7,305 bases of DNA, taken from contig CAMPKJ010000245.1 in assembly GCA_946887105.1 (NCBI GenBank), forward strand, positions 1 through 7,305. The letters are read 5' to 3'. The translations under genes and the position numbers were made by a program. The notes below the pieces were generated by a model. It saw nothing but the letters and a program-made list of their open reading frames with translations, was not told the DNA's origin and did not search any database. Each line of letters begins with the position of its first letter. Position 1 is the stretch's first letter. Positions 1 to 6,080 of the stretch are shown here, piece by piece. Source of the stretch: an uncultured Acidobacteriota bacterium. GTDB lineage: Bacteria; Acidobacteriota; Thermoanaerobaculia; Gp7-AA8.

Positions 1-1155
1 TTCGTACGCGCCGCTGTCTTCGATGCTGACGCGTCCCTTCCACGCCGCCGGCACCTCGCCGCGCGCGTAGGCGCGATCGATTTCGAACTCGCCGGCCGGC
101 ATGGCGATGAGCTGTTCGCCGCCCTCGCGATCCGGACGGAGGATCCAGCGCTTGAAGCGTCCGCGCACGTCCATCCACAACTCGCTGCCGGTTTCGGTCT
201 TCGTGAGAAGGAAGAGGCGGCGGCCGGATTGGGTGTTTGGCTTGGGGAGATGGGAGGAGGACGCCTCATCCGCCTTCGGCACCTTCTCCCCTCTGCGGAG
301 GGGAGAAGGCTGCTTCATATGGCCGGGGAGCTTCTGTTTCAGCTGCAGCACCGGCGCGAAGAGATCGCCCTTTTTGCGGACGCGGGCGAGTGCTTCGTCC
401 GGCGAGAACTCCAGTCCGCGTGGGCGCTTCAGCTCCTCCCATGTCACCGGCATCGAGACGTACGGCTCGTCGCGCCGCGTACGCAGCGAGTACACCGCCA
501 CCGTGGTCTTGTAGTCGGCGTTCTGGCTCCAGTCGATGAACACCTTGCCGCGCCGTAGTGCTTTGGCCATCTTCGACACGATCTGTTTCGGATGGCTCCG
601 CGCCAGTTCGTCCGCGAGGAGTCGTGCGAACGTCTCCGTCGCGTCATGACCGGGACCGCGGCCCGGCGGCTGATTGAGAGGCACGTAGACCTGGATGCCT
701 TTCGATCCCGAGACCTTCGCGAACGACTCCAGCTCGAGCGCCAGCAGCGCATCGCGAAGAATGAATGCGACGCGTGCGCAATCGCGGAGGTCCGCTCCTT
801 CGCCCGGATCGAGATCGAACACCACGTGCGTCGCGATCTCGATGCCCGGCACGACGTGCAGGAACGGATGGATCTCGATCCCGCCCACGCCGGCCACCCA
901 TGTCAGCGTGCGCACGTCATTGATGAGGATGTACTCGATGGGTGGTCCGCCTTCGCGGCGTGCAACGCGGAAGCGCTTCACCCATTTCGGCGTGAACGAC
1001 GGCGCGTCTTTCTCCCAGAACGAATCGCCCGCGATCGTGTCGACGTAACGCTTGAACGACACCGGCCGGTTGCGCAGATGCGGCAGGAGCACCTTGCTGA
1101 TGGCGCGGTAATAGGCGACGGCATCGGCTTTCGAAAAGCCGGAAGGAAATAGCAC
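1..1155 (-). CDS. ligD: LigD-type NHEJ primase-polymerase, 3' end beyond window
   Basis: Polymerase (AEP primase-like) domain of bacterial LigD, which adds nucleotides at double-strand breaks during Ku-dependent end joining. The reading frame is open for 385 codons to the left edge, so the protein is C-terminally incomplete here. Visible Pol-domain motifs are GGIEIHPF (His96), the metal-binding FDLDPG (Asp114, Asp116), SGSKGIQVYVPL (149-160), where Gln155 sits where many members have His, and FIDWSQN (Asp208, third metal ligand). The Pol domain spans about residues 5-280. A Lys/Ser/Pro linker (about 270-311) follows, then a segment from about 312 that resembles the LigD 3'-phosphoesterase domain without its histidines. 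The GTG at 1155-1153 is the preferred start because it gives VLFPSGFSKAD, matching the family N-terminus. A GTG at 1191 is an alternative, and neither has a clear Shine-Dalgarno. No Ku or ligase domain is visible in the window. The family call is secure; the full domain composition is unknown. Confidence 0.9.
   Translation of the reverse strand, partial: MLFPSGFSKADAVAYYRAISKVLLPHLRNRPVSFKRYVDTIAGDSFWEKDAPSFTPKWVKRFRVARREGGPPIEYILINDVRTLTWVAGVGGIEIHPFLHVVPGIEIATHVVFDLDPGEGADLRDCARVAFILRDALLALELESFAKVSGSKGIQVYVPLNQPPGRGPGHDATETFARLLADELARSHPKQIVSKMAKALRRGKVFIDWSQNADYKTTVAVYSLRTRRDEPYVSMPVTWEELKRPRGLEFSPDEALARVRKKGDLFAPVLQLKQKLPGHMKQPSPLRRGEKVPKADEASSSHLPKPNTQSGRRLFLLTKTETGSELWMDVRGRFKRWILRPDREGGEQLIAMPAGEFEIDRAYARGEVPAAWKGRVSIEDSGAYE
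282..309. repeat. Perfect 12-bp palindrome inside the ligD linker
   Basis: CCTTCTCCCCTC at 282-293 is exactly complementary to GAGGGGAGAAGG at 298-309, with a TGCG loop. It lies within the ligD coding frame and encodes about residues 283-292 (PSPLRRGEKV) of the linker between the polymerase domain and the C-terminal segment. Reading frame is preserved. This is the appearance expected of a small dispersed palindromic element that inserted where the protein tolerates extra residues. Copy number elsewhere in the genome cannot be judged from here. Confidence 0.75.
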
Positions 1156-1210
1156 GTTCGAATTTGGTCTGCTACCATCAGGCCATCCCACAAGAACGCA
1201 GTGGCCTGCG

Positions 1211-1217
1211 AGGGAGG
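1211..1217 (+). promoter_or_regulatory. Ribosome binding site of the 1223 gene
   Basis: AGGGAGG ends 5 nt before the ATG at 1223. It decides the start in favour of this ATG over the GTG immediately upstream at 1220. The 67-bp divergent region 1156-1222 must hold promoters for both this gene and ligD, but no convincing -35/-10 pair was found. Confidence 0.6.
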
Positions 1218-1222
1218 GTGTG

Positions 1223-1747
1223 ATGGGCGAGGTCAGGCTGTTCCAGATCTGCTATGAGGGCGAGCTCACGGTGGAGGTTTCCCACGTGATGCGGCGGCTC
1301 GGTGCGGAACCCAATTTCGATCAGAGCTGGCAGGTGTTTCTGCCCGAGGGGCGCCACGCGGCGCCGCTGGTGCGGTATCTGCGGGCGCAGACCGCGCCGG
1401 ACGCGAAGCTGCTCGTGGCGTGCACGCAGTTCACCACCGCGCGCGATTTCCTGCTCGTGCGCCACAGCCTCACGCCGGGCGCGGACTACTCCGAGTTGCA
1501 CGATGCTCTCGATCGTCTCGGCACGGTGATCCCGCTGCCGTTCGAATCGACGTTCGTCATCCAGTCGCTGTACGCCAACCAGATGCGCACCGACGTGAAC
1601 ACGCTCGGCCTGGCCCTCGGCGAGCTCTGCCCCGACGAATCGCTGATGGTCACCGGCATCAGCCACGACTGGGCCTACTCCGATTCCGGCGCCTCGCGCA
1701 TGTTTGTCGGAGACGCCTTCGAGGAGCCGCTCTTCCGGAGTTTCTGA
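1223..1747 (+). CDS. Uncharacterised protein with two ferredoxin-like (SinR/Cas2-like) halves
   Basis: A 174-aa soluble protein without signal peptide or membrane segment; I recognise no named family with certainty. Two successive halves follow the same plan: strand, helix ending in RLG, strand, helix, then a strand ending in a short loop. Half 1 covers about residues 3-75 (VRLFQIC, then HVMRRLGAEP, QSWQVFLP, AKLLVACTQF). Half 2 covers about 75-150 (DFLLVRHSLTPGADYSEL, then DALDRLG, ESTFVIQS, ESLMVTGISHDW). Half 2 in particular resembles SinR-family and Cas2-type ferredoxin-like proteins, where the first strand normally reads YDL/YDI with a catalytic Asp; here that place reads HS. An RNase or nuclease role is therefore doubtful and a structural or binding role is as likely. 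The gene is divergent from ligD, has a good ribosome binding site and is followed by a large palindrome. The coding call is firm; the fold is inferred by eye. Confidence 0.8.
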   Translation: MGEVRLFQICYEGELTVEVSHVMRRLGAEPNFDQSWQVFLPEGRHAAPLVRYLRAQTAPDAKLLVACTQFTTARDFLLVRHSLTPGADYSELHDALDRLGTVIPLPFESTFVIQSLYANQMRTDVNTLGLALGELCPDESLMVTGISHDWAYSDSGASRMFVGDAFEEPLFRSF

Positions 1748-1753
1748 AAGGCG

Positions 1754-1842
1754 GTTCCTCGGGGTTCCTCGGTTCCTCGGAGTTCCTCGGGGCAGCCCAC
1801 CACTCCGAGGAACCCGAGGAACTCCGAGGAACCCCGAGGAAC
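1754..1842. repeat. Composite palindrome of GTTCCTCGG units, copy 1
   Basis: Four direct GTTCCTCGG units (1754-1762, 1764-1772, 1772-1780, 1782-1790) are followed by a 14-nt loop and four inverted units, CCGAGGAAC (1805-1813, 1814-1822, 1824-1832, 1834-1842). Together they can fold into an imperfect hairpin of about 37 bp. Units are separated by 0 or 1 base (G or A). The block starts 6 nt after the stop of the upstream gene, so it may act as a 3' hairpin for that transcript, but no T-tract follows. The remaining 87 bases to the start at 1930 hold a modest AT-rich patch (about 1879-1896) without a convincing promoter. A related copy lies at 5459-5562, and the first 19 bases of the two left arms are identical. 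Confidence 0.9.
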
Positions 1843-1929
1843 TCGGCTCATCGTTTCCAAGGCTTTTCTGGCCGCGTCTGGTAAAGATCTTGTATTGTCG
1901 CGCGATCGTTCGCCGCGAAAGGGAGAGAT

Positions 1930-3525
1930 ATGGCCACTGCCGAGACTGATAAGCACCCGAAGGGACTGTACGTGCTGTTCGCGAGCGAGATGTGGGAGCG
2001 CTACAGCTTCTACACCGTCAACGCGATGCTGGCGCTCTACCTGCGAGACGCGGTACAGGGCTTCGGCTTCACGAGTGCCGAGGCCACCGGAGTGTCGGCC
2101 TGGTATCTCGCCGCTGTGTACGCGTCACCGCTCTTCGGCGGTCTGATCGCGGACCTCTACCTCGGCTTCCGCAGGTCCGTCATCGTCGGAGCGATCTTCT
2201 TCATCGCCGGCCACGCGCTGCTCGGCGTTCCCGGCAACATCACCGTCGTCTACGCCGCGCTGGCCTGTCTGGTCATCGGCAACGGCTTCTTCAAGCCCAA
2301 CGTCTCGTCGATGGTCGGCAACCTCTACCCCGAGGGAAGCCATCTGAAGGACAGGGCGTACCTGATCTTCTACATGGGCATCAACATCGGCGCGACGCTG
2401 GCGCCGATCATCGCCGGATTCGTACAGCCGAAGTGGGGCTTCCATCCCGCGTTCTTCCTCGGCGCGATCGGCATGATCATCTCGCTGATCGTCTTCATCT
2501 CGAACTCGAAGCACATCCGTCACGCCGACAAGGTGCGCGAGCAGCGCAAGAGCGACTTCACGCGCGCCGACGGCTCGGTCGCGAACCAGAACGCGGTGGC
2601 GACGTCCGAGGATCTGCCGCCGGTGCTCAACGAGCAGGCGCGGGCGATGGAGGCGGTTCCGGAGTGGAAGCGCATCATGGCCCTGATCGTGGTGTTCCTG
2701 ATCGTGATCGTGTTCTGGATGATCTTCCACCAGAACTCGCTCACCCTGACGTTCTGGGCCGAGGACCACACCCGCTGGACGTTCATCCAGGCGGGCGGCA
2801 TCCTGTCGAACGCGATCAACCCGCTCTACATCATCCTCCTGTCGCTGCCGCTGGCGGCGTTCTGGACGTGGCTCGACAAGCGCGGCAAGGAGCCATCCAC
2901 GCCGACGAAGATGATGTTCGGCATGATCCTCACCGGCCTGTCGATGCTCGTGCTCTACTTCGCGTCGAACGCGAACGGCTTCACCGCGCCGGCGTTCCGC
3001 GTGATCAAGGCGGAGGCGGGACAGACGTACGTGCAGATCGCGCAGGAAGCGCGCGAGCACCTCAACATCACCATGCCGCCGCAGCAGGTCGAGGTGATCG
3101 AGAACGGCCAGCCGGTGCCGAAGGAAGCGTGGCCGGTGACGGTCAACGGCGGCACGGTGCAGCCGGACGACTACGTGCGGCTCGAGAGCCACACGCCAAC
3201 GTCCATCACCACGGCGCCGACGACGAAGGCGTCGCTGTCATGGTTGCTGCTGCTGTACATGATCATCTCCCTCGGTGAGCTGATGCTGAGCCCGATGGGC
3301 CTCTCGCTCGTTTCGAAGGTCGCTCCGATGCGGTGGCGCGGTCTGATGATGGGCGGCTGGTTCCTCGCCACCGCCATCGGCAACAAGCTCACCGCCATCG
3401 GCGTGTACTGGGACCGGTGGAGTCACGCGCAGTTCTTCCTCACGCTCTCGCTCATGGCGTTCGCCATGGCCGTCGTGCTGTTCCTGCTCCTGCGTCCCTT
3501 GAAAAAAGCCATGCCCGGAGTTTGA
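1930..3525 (+). CDS. POT/PTR2-family proton-coupled oligopeptide transporter
   Basis: Inner-membrane MFS transporter that imports di- and tripeptides with protons. It has the ExxER motif in helix 1 (EMWER; Glu20, Glu23, Arg24), the PTR2 signature around GNGFFKPNVSSMVGNLY (117-133), FWMIFHQNS in helix 7 and SLGELMLSPMGLSL (447-460) in helix 10. By eye there are 12 membrane helices: six up to about residue 191, six from about 250. The 192-249 linker is hydrophilic and charged, leaving no room for the HA/HB helix pair of many bacterial members. About 88 residues (347-434), mostly polar with a Pro/Val-rich stretch, sit between helices 9 and 10 and should face the periplasm. At 531 aa the protein is slightly longer than typical bacterial members. 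The start is supported by AAAGGGAG 4 nt upstream of the ATG. The stop overlaps the murB start by one base (TGATG), suggesting co-transcription and translational coupling. Family certain; substrate range not deducible. Confidence 0.95.
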   Translation: MATAETDKHPKGLYVLFASEMWERYSFYTVNAMLALYLRDAVQGFGFTSAEATGVSAWYLAAVYASPLFGGLIADLYLGFRRSVIVGAIFFIAGHALLGVPGNITVVYAALACLVIGNGFFKPNVSSMVGNLYPEGSHLKDRAYLIFYMGINIGATLAPIIAGFVQPKWGFHPAFFLGAIGMIISLIVFISNSKHIRHADKVREQRKSDFTRADGSVANQNAVATSEDLPPVLNEQARAMEAVPEWKRIMALIVVFLIVIVFWMIFHQNSLTLTFWAEDHTRWTFIQAGGILSNAINPLYIILLSLPLAAFWTWLDKRGKEPSTPTKMMFGMILTGLSMLVLYFASNANGFTAPAFRVIKAEAGQTYVQIAQEAREHLNITMPPQQVEVIENGQPVPKEAWPVTVNGGTVQPDDYVRLESHTPTSITTAPTTKASLSWLLLLYMIISLGELMLSPMGLSLVSKVAPMRWRGLMMGGWFLATAIGNKLTAIGVYWDRWSHAQFFLTLSLMAFAMAVVLFLLLRPLKKAMPGV

Positions 3526-4565
3526 TGCAGCTTCAGGAAAACGTTCCTCTCGCGCCGCTGACCACCATCGGCATTGGTGGTCCGGCGCGATTCTTTTTTC
3601 GCGCGCATGGTGTCGATGACGTGGTGGCAGCGCTGGAGTGGGCGCGCGTTCGCGCCACGCCGGTGTTTCTCCTCGGCGGCGGAAGCAATCTGCTGATCTC
3701 CGACGACGGATTCCCGGGGCTGGTGATCCAGCTCGATCTGCGCGGCATTACCGTCGAGAGCGAAAACGGATCGCACGCGATGGTGCAGGTCGCGGCGGGC
3801 GAGCCGTGGGATCGCGTGGTGAAGTTCGCCGTGCGCCGCGAGTGGGCGGGGATCGAGTGCCTGTCCGGAATCCCCGGATCGACCGGCGCGACGCCCATCC
3901 AGAACGTCGGCGCGTACGGGCAGGAAGTCAGCGAGACCATCGCGCGCGTCGAAGCGCTCGATCGCACCACCGGCCGCGTGACCTGGTTCACGAACGACGA
4001 GTGCCGCTTCGGCTATCGCTCGAGCCTGTTCAAGAACGTCGAGCGCGATCGATATGTCGTGCTCTCCGTGACCTTTCGCCTGCGGCGGAACGGCACGGCC
4101 ACGTTGAAGTATCCCGAGCTGCGGAAGTACGTCGAGGATCGCGGCATCGCGCTCGACGATCTCGCGGGCGTGCGCGAGGCGGTGATCGCCATCCGCAAGC
4201 GCAAGGGGATGGTGCTGGACAGGAACGATCCCGACACGCGCAGCGACGGCTCGTTCTTCATGAATCCGGTCCTCACGCCGGAGCAGTACGCCGCGTTCGC
4301 GGAGCGCGCGCCCGATGCGCCGCACTTTCCGGCGGCGGACGGCGTGAAGCTGTCGGCAGCGTGGCTGATCGAGCACGCCGGCTTCCACAAAGGCTTCACG
4401 CACGGCAACGTCGGACTGTCGACCAAGCACACGCTCGCAATCGTGAATCGCGGGTCGGGAACGGCGGCGGAAGTGCTGGAGCTGGTGACGATGATTCAGG
4501 GACAGGTGCGCGCGCGGTTCGGCGTCGAGATCCACCCGGAGCCGAACTTCATCGGGTTCGAGTGA
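3525..4565 (+). CDS. murB: UDP-N-acetylenolpyruvoylglucosamine reductase, type I
   Basis: Cytoplasmic FAD enzyme that reduces UDP-GlcNAc-enolpyruvate to UDP-MurNAc with NADPH, the second committed step of peptidoglycan synthesis. At 346 aa it is close to the 342 aa of E. coli MurB. The FAD-binding region shows TTIGIGGPA (13-21) and LLGGGSNLL (49-57), followed by SGIPGSTGATPIQNVGAYG (114-132). Catalytic residues by alignment to E. coli are Arg165 in GYRSSLF, Ser243 in SDGSFFMNP (proton donor) and Glu339 in HPEPNFIG. The C-terminal domain also shows WLIEHAGFHKG and LSTKHTLAIVN. The ATG at 3525 gives the canonical N-terminus and has GGAG at 3517-3520. The frame stays open further upstream, but that part lies within the transporter gene. 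The stop at 4563-4565 directly abuts the stop of the convergent PilZ gene, leaving no room for a separate terminator. Usually murB sits in the dcw or other cell wall clusters; here it stands behind a peptide importer. Confidence 0.97.
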   Translation: MQLQENVPLAPLTTIGIGGPARFFFRAHGVDDVVAALEWARVRATPVFLLGGGSNLLISDDGFPGLVIQLDLRGITVESENGSHAMVQVAAGEPWDRVVKFAVRREWAGIECLSGIPGSTGATPIQNVGAYGQEVSETIARVEALDRTTGRVTWFTNDECRFGYRSSLFKNVERDRYVVLSVTFRLRRNGTATLKYPELRKYVEDRGIALDDLAGVREAVIAIRKRKGMVLDRNDPDTRSDGSFFMNPVLTPEQYAAFAERAPDAPHFPAADGVKLSAAWLIEHAGFHKGFTHGNVGLSTKHTLAIVNRGSGTAAEVLELVTMIQGQVRARFGVEIHPEPNFIGFE

Positions 4566-5006
4566 CTACTCGACGCCGCCCGCGGTGGGAATCACGCGCG
4601 GCTGCTGCGATTTCCGTTGCGCCTCGCGCTCGAGCATCCGCTCCTTTTTTCTGACGAGCGATTCGCCGTCCTTGCGGAGCACGCCGGCGCGCAGGAGGGA
4701 GTTCAGCGCCATCCCGTATTGCGGTTCGACCGCCTCGAGCTGCAATCCCGACACGTACGACATCCCGCCGCTGGTCTTCGAGAGATGGCTCCAGACCACG
4801 TGCGCCATCACGGTGGCCGAGACGTCGCCGCGGCGGAAGATCAGTTTTCCGCGCGTGCCGATGCGCAGAGGCTGCGGATGGGAAAGCTGTGCGCCGCCCA
4901 GGCTCAGGTCGACGATGACCACCTCCACCGGCCCGAAGGTGCCGGACAGACGTTCAGTGGCGGCGAAGCGGTCTCCTTTGCGGAGCTCGATGATTTCGAT
5001 TGTCAT
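4566..5006 (-). CDS. PilZ-domain c-di-GMP receptor protein
   Basis: A 146-aa cytoplasmic protein with a single PilZ domain over about residues 5-105. Both c-di-GMP contact motifs are present: RxxxR as RKGDR (Arg9-Arg13) and [D/N]xSxxG as DLSLGG (Asp33, Ser35, Gly38), so binding of the second messenger is likely. The C-terminal tail (about 110-146) is charged and rich in Arg, Lys, Glu and Gln (RKKERMLEREAQRK), probably helical. The ATG at 5006 starts the domain properly. The frame remains open upstream to 5216, but that would overlap the thioesterase gene and add an Arg/Ser-rich stretch of shadow type. The gene starts 19 bases after the thioesterase stop, so the two form a likely operon. The regulated process (motility, exopolysaccharide, other) cannot be told from this window. 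Confidence 0.9.
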   Translation of the reverse strand: MTIEIIELRKGDRFAATERLSGTFGPVEVVIVDLSLGGAQLSHPQPLRIGTRGKLIFRRGDVSATVMAHVVWSHLSKTSGGMSYVSGLQLEAVEPQYGMALNSLLRAGVLRKDGESLVRKKERMLEREAQRKSQQPRVIPTAGGVE

Positions 5007-5025
5007 GGGGAACCCGGGCCGGATT

Positions 5026-5445
5026 CTACCGGCTTTCCACGTAAGGAGAAAGTTTCTCGCGCACTTCGGGCGGCACCGGCACCGGCTTGAACTCGCCGCG
5101 GCGCACGCAAACGAGGATGTACTGCCCCGTCGCGACGACCGTTCCCGGGTCTTTCGCGCGCGAGACTTCGAACTGCAGCTGGATCGAGCTCGTGCCGATT
5201 TTCCCGAAGTACGCATCGACCACCAGCAGCTCGTCGAGCGTGACCGGCAGGAAGAAATCGCACTCGACGTGCACGCGCGGCAGCCACAGTCCCATCTCGT
5301 CCATCAACGTCTTGTACGAGAGGCCACACGAGCGGAAGAGCTCCACCTCCGCCAGCCCGAAGAAGCGCAGATAGGCCTGGTAGTTGATGATCCCCGCCGC
5401 GTCGATGTCTTCCCAGCGCACGTACTCGGATACGGAAAAACGCAT
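5026..5445 (-). CDS. Acyl-CoA thioesterase of the 4HBT/YbgC hotdog family
   Basis: A 139-aa single hotdog domain, the usual length for this family, hydrolysing acyl- or aryl-CoA thioesters in the cytoplasm as an oligomer. The active-site signature reads RWEDIDAAGIINYQAYLRFF (10-29), equivalent to the DxDxxGxxxxxxY block of 4-hydroxybenzoyl-CoA thioesterases and YbgC, with Asp15 as the catalytic acid. The central strands follow in RVHVECDFFLPVTLDELL (57-74), and the remaining beta-sheet in SSIQLQFEVSR (86-96). It lacks the tol-pal neighbours of classic ybgC, so no gene symbol is given. The start codon lies only 13 bases from the GTTCCTCGG palindrome at 5459-5562, and no Shine-Dalgarno is visible. 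The PilZ gene follows 19 bases downstream. Substrate unknown. Confidence 0.9.
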   Translation of the reverse strand: MRFSVSEYVRWEDIDAAGIINYQAYLRFFGLAEVELFRSCGLSYKTLMDEMGLWLPRVHVECDFFLPVTLDELLVVDAYFGKIGTSSIQLQFEVSRAKDPGTVVATGQYILVCVRRGEFKPVPVPPEVREKLSPYVESR

Positions 5446-5458
5446 GAAGGGGAGTGTA

Positions 5459-5562
5459 GTTCCTCGGGGTTCCTCGGAGTTCCTCGGAGTTCCTCGGAGA
5501 GGAATCGCGCGCCTCGCCCCTCCGAGGAACTCCGAGGAACCGCCCGAGGAACTCCGAGGAAC
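5459..5562. repeat. Composite palindrome of GTTCCTCGG units, copy 2
   Basis: Direct GTTCCTCGG units at 5459-5467, 5469-5477, 5479-5487 and 5489-5497 are followed by a 24-nt loop and inverted CCGAGGAAC units at 5522-5530, 5532-5540, 5544-5552 and 5554-5562. Arms of about 40 bases pair apart from a 3-base spacer (CGC) in the right arm. The block fills most of the 158-bp divergent region between the thioesterase start (5445) and the membrane protein start (5604). Unlike copy 1 it therefore cannot be a 3' terminator, and it displaces or contains promoter sequence for both neighbours. Confidence 0.9.
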
Positions 5563-5603
5563 CCGTCTGTTAACCCAACCCCCTCCCTCCTCGTACTACC
5601 AGC

Positions 5604-6068
5604 ATGGATACGACATACATGATCTGGATTCCGATCATCGGGACGGTGGCCACGGCCATCACCGTGGTGATGGTGGTGTTTTTCGTGACGCGCGCGCGGC
5701 AGCGGCGCGTGGAGGCTCAGGTGGAGATGCAGGTGAAGCTCATCGATCGCTTTGGCAGCGCGCCGGAGCTGGTGAACTTCCTCCACTCGCCGGCCGGGCG
5801 GCAGTTCATCTCGGGCGTGCAGACCGCGCCGGACGTGCTGACGCGCGAGCGCATCATGAGCGGCTTCACGCGCGGGGTGGTGCTGTCGACGCTCGGCCTG
5901 GCGTTCCTCGGCCTGGCGGTGATGTACGACAAAGACTGGTCGGTCCCTGCGGCGATCGTGCTCGCGCTCGGCGTCGGCTACTTCGTGGCCACGATGATCT
6001 CGTACAAGCTCTCGGTGAAAGTGCATGCGGGCGAGCTCGGCCCGCAGGGCGACGGCGTCAATCCGTGA
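5604..6068 (+). CDS. Small membrane protein of unknown function, first gene of the sigma/anti-sigma operon
   Basis: A 154-aa protein with an N-terminal membrane helix (about 6-29), a charged segment of about 60 residues (30-88, with RARQRRVEAQVEMQVKLIDR then FGSAPELVNFLHSPAGRQF), and two more helices (about 89-108 and 113-134). The positive RARQRR cluster after helix 1 predicts that the loop is cytoplasmic and that the N-terminus lies outside. I do not recognise a named family. The start is fixed because the in-frame TAA at 5571-5573 leaves this ATG as the only good choice. No Shine-Dalgarno precedes it; the leader is pyrimidine-rich (CCCTCCCTCCTC). The ECF sigma gene begins 12 bases after its stop, so a link to that signalling unit, as partner or regulated target, is a positional inference. 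Confidence 0.8.
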   Translation: MDTTYMIWIPIIGTVATAITVVMVVFFVTRARQRRVEAQVEMQVKLIDRFGSAPELVNFLHSPAGRQFISGVQTAPDVLTRERIMSGFTRGVVLSTLGLAFLGLAVMYDKDWSVPAAIVLALGVGYFVATMISYKLSVKVHAGELGPQGDGVNP

Positions 6069-6080
6069 ATGGTCTGAATC

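Noticed and set aside
101..1152. Several plus-strand open frames opposite ligD
   Set aside because: Antisense to the LigD polymerase frame, which is open throughout and carries all metal ligands.
1754..1842. CRISPR array
   Set aside because: Units are 9 bp with 0-1 base spacers, and half are inverted; there are no unique spacers and no cas genes.
2125..3192. Long minus-strand open frame (355 codons)
   Set aside because: It is Arg/His/Asp-rich, lacks any recognisable motif and lies antisense to the clear POT transporter; a shadow of high-GC codon bias.
1992..3278. Plus-strand open frame of 428 codons within the transporter
   Set aside because: Out-of-frame overlap with the POT gene, no membrane helices or motifs and an Arg/His-rich composition.
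3333..3524. Upstream extension of the murB frame to 3333
   Set aside because: It lies inside the transporter in another frame; the ATG at 3525 has a good ribosome binding site and gives the family N-terminus.
3423..4535. Minus-strand open frame of 370 codons opposite murB
   Set aside because: Antisense to murB, whose catalytic motifs are all intact; the translated composition is of shadow type.
4566..5216. N-terminally extended version of the PilZ gene starting at 5216
   Set aside because: The added residues overlap the thioesterase coding region and are Arg/Ser-rich noise; the ATG at 5006 starts directly at the PilZ domain.
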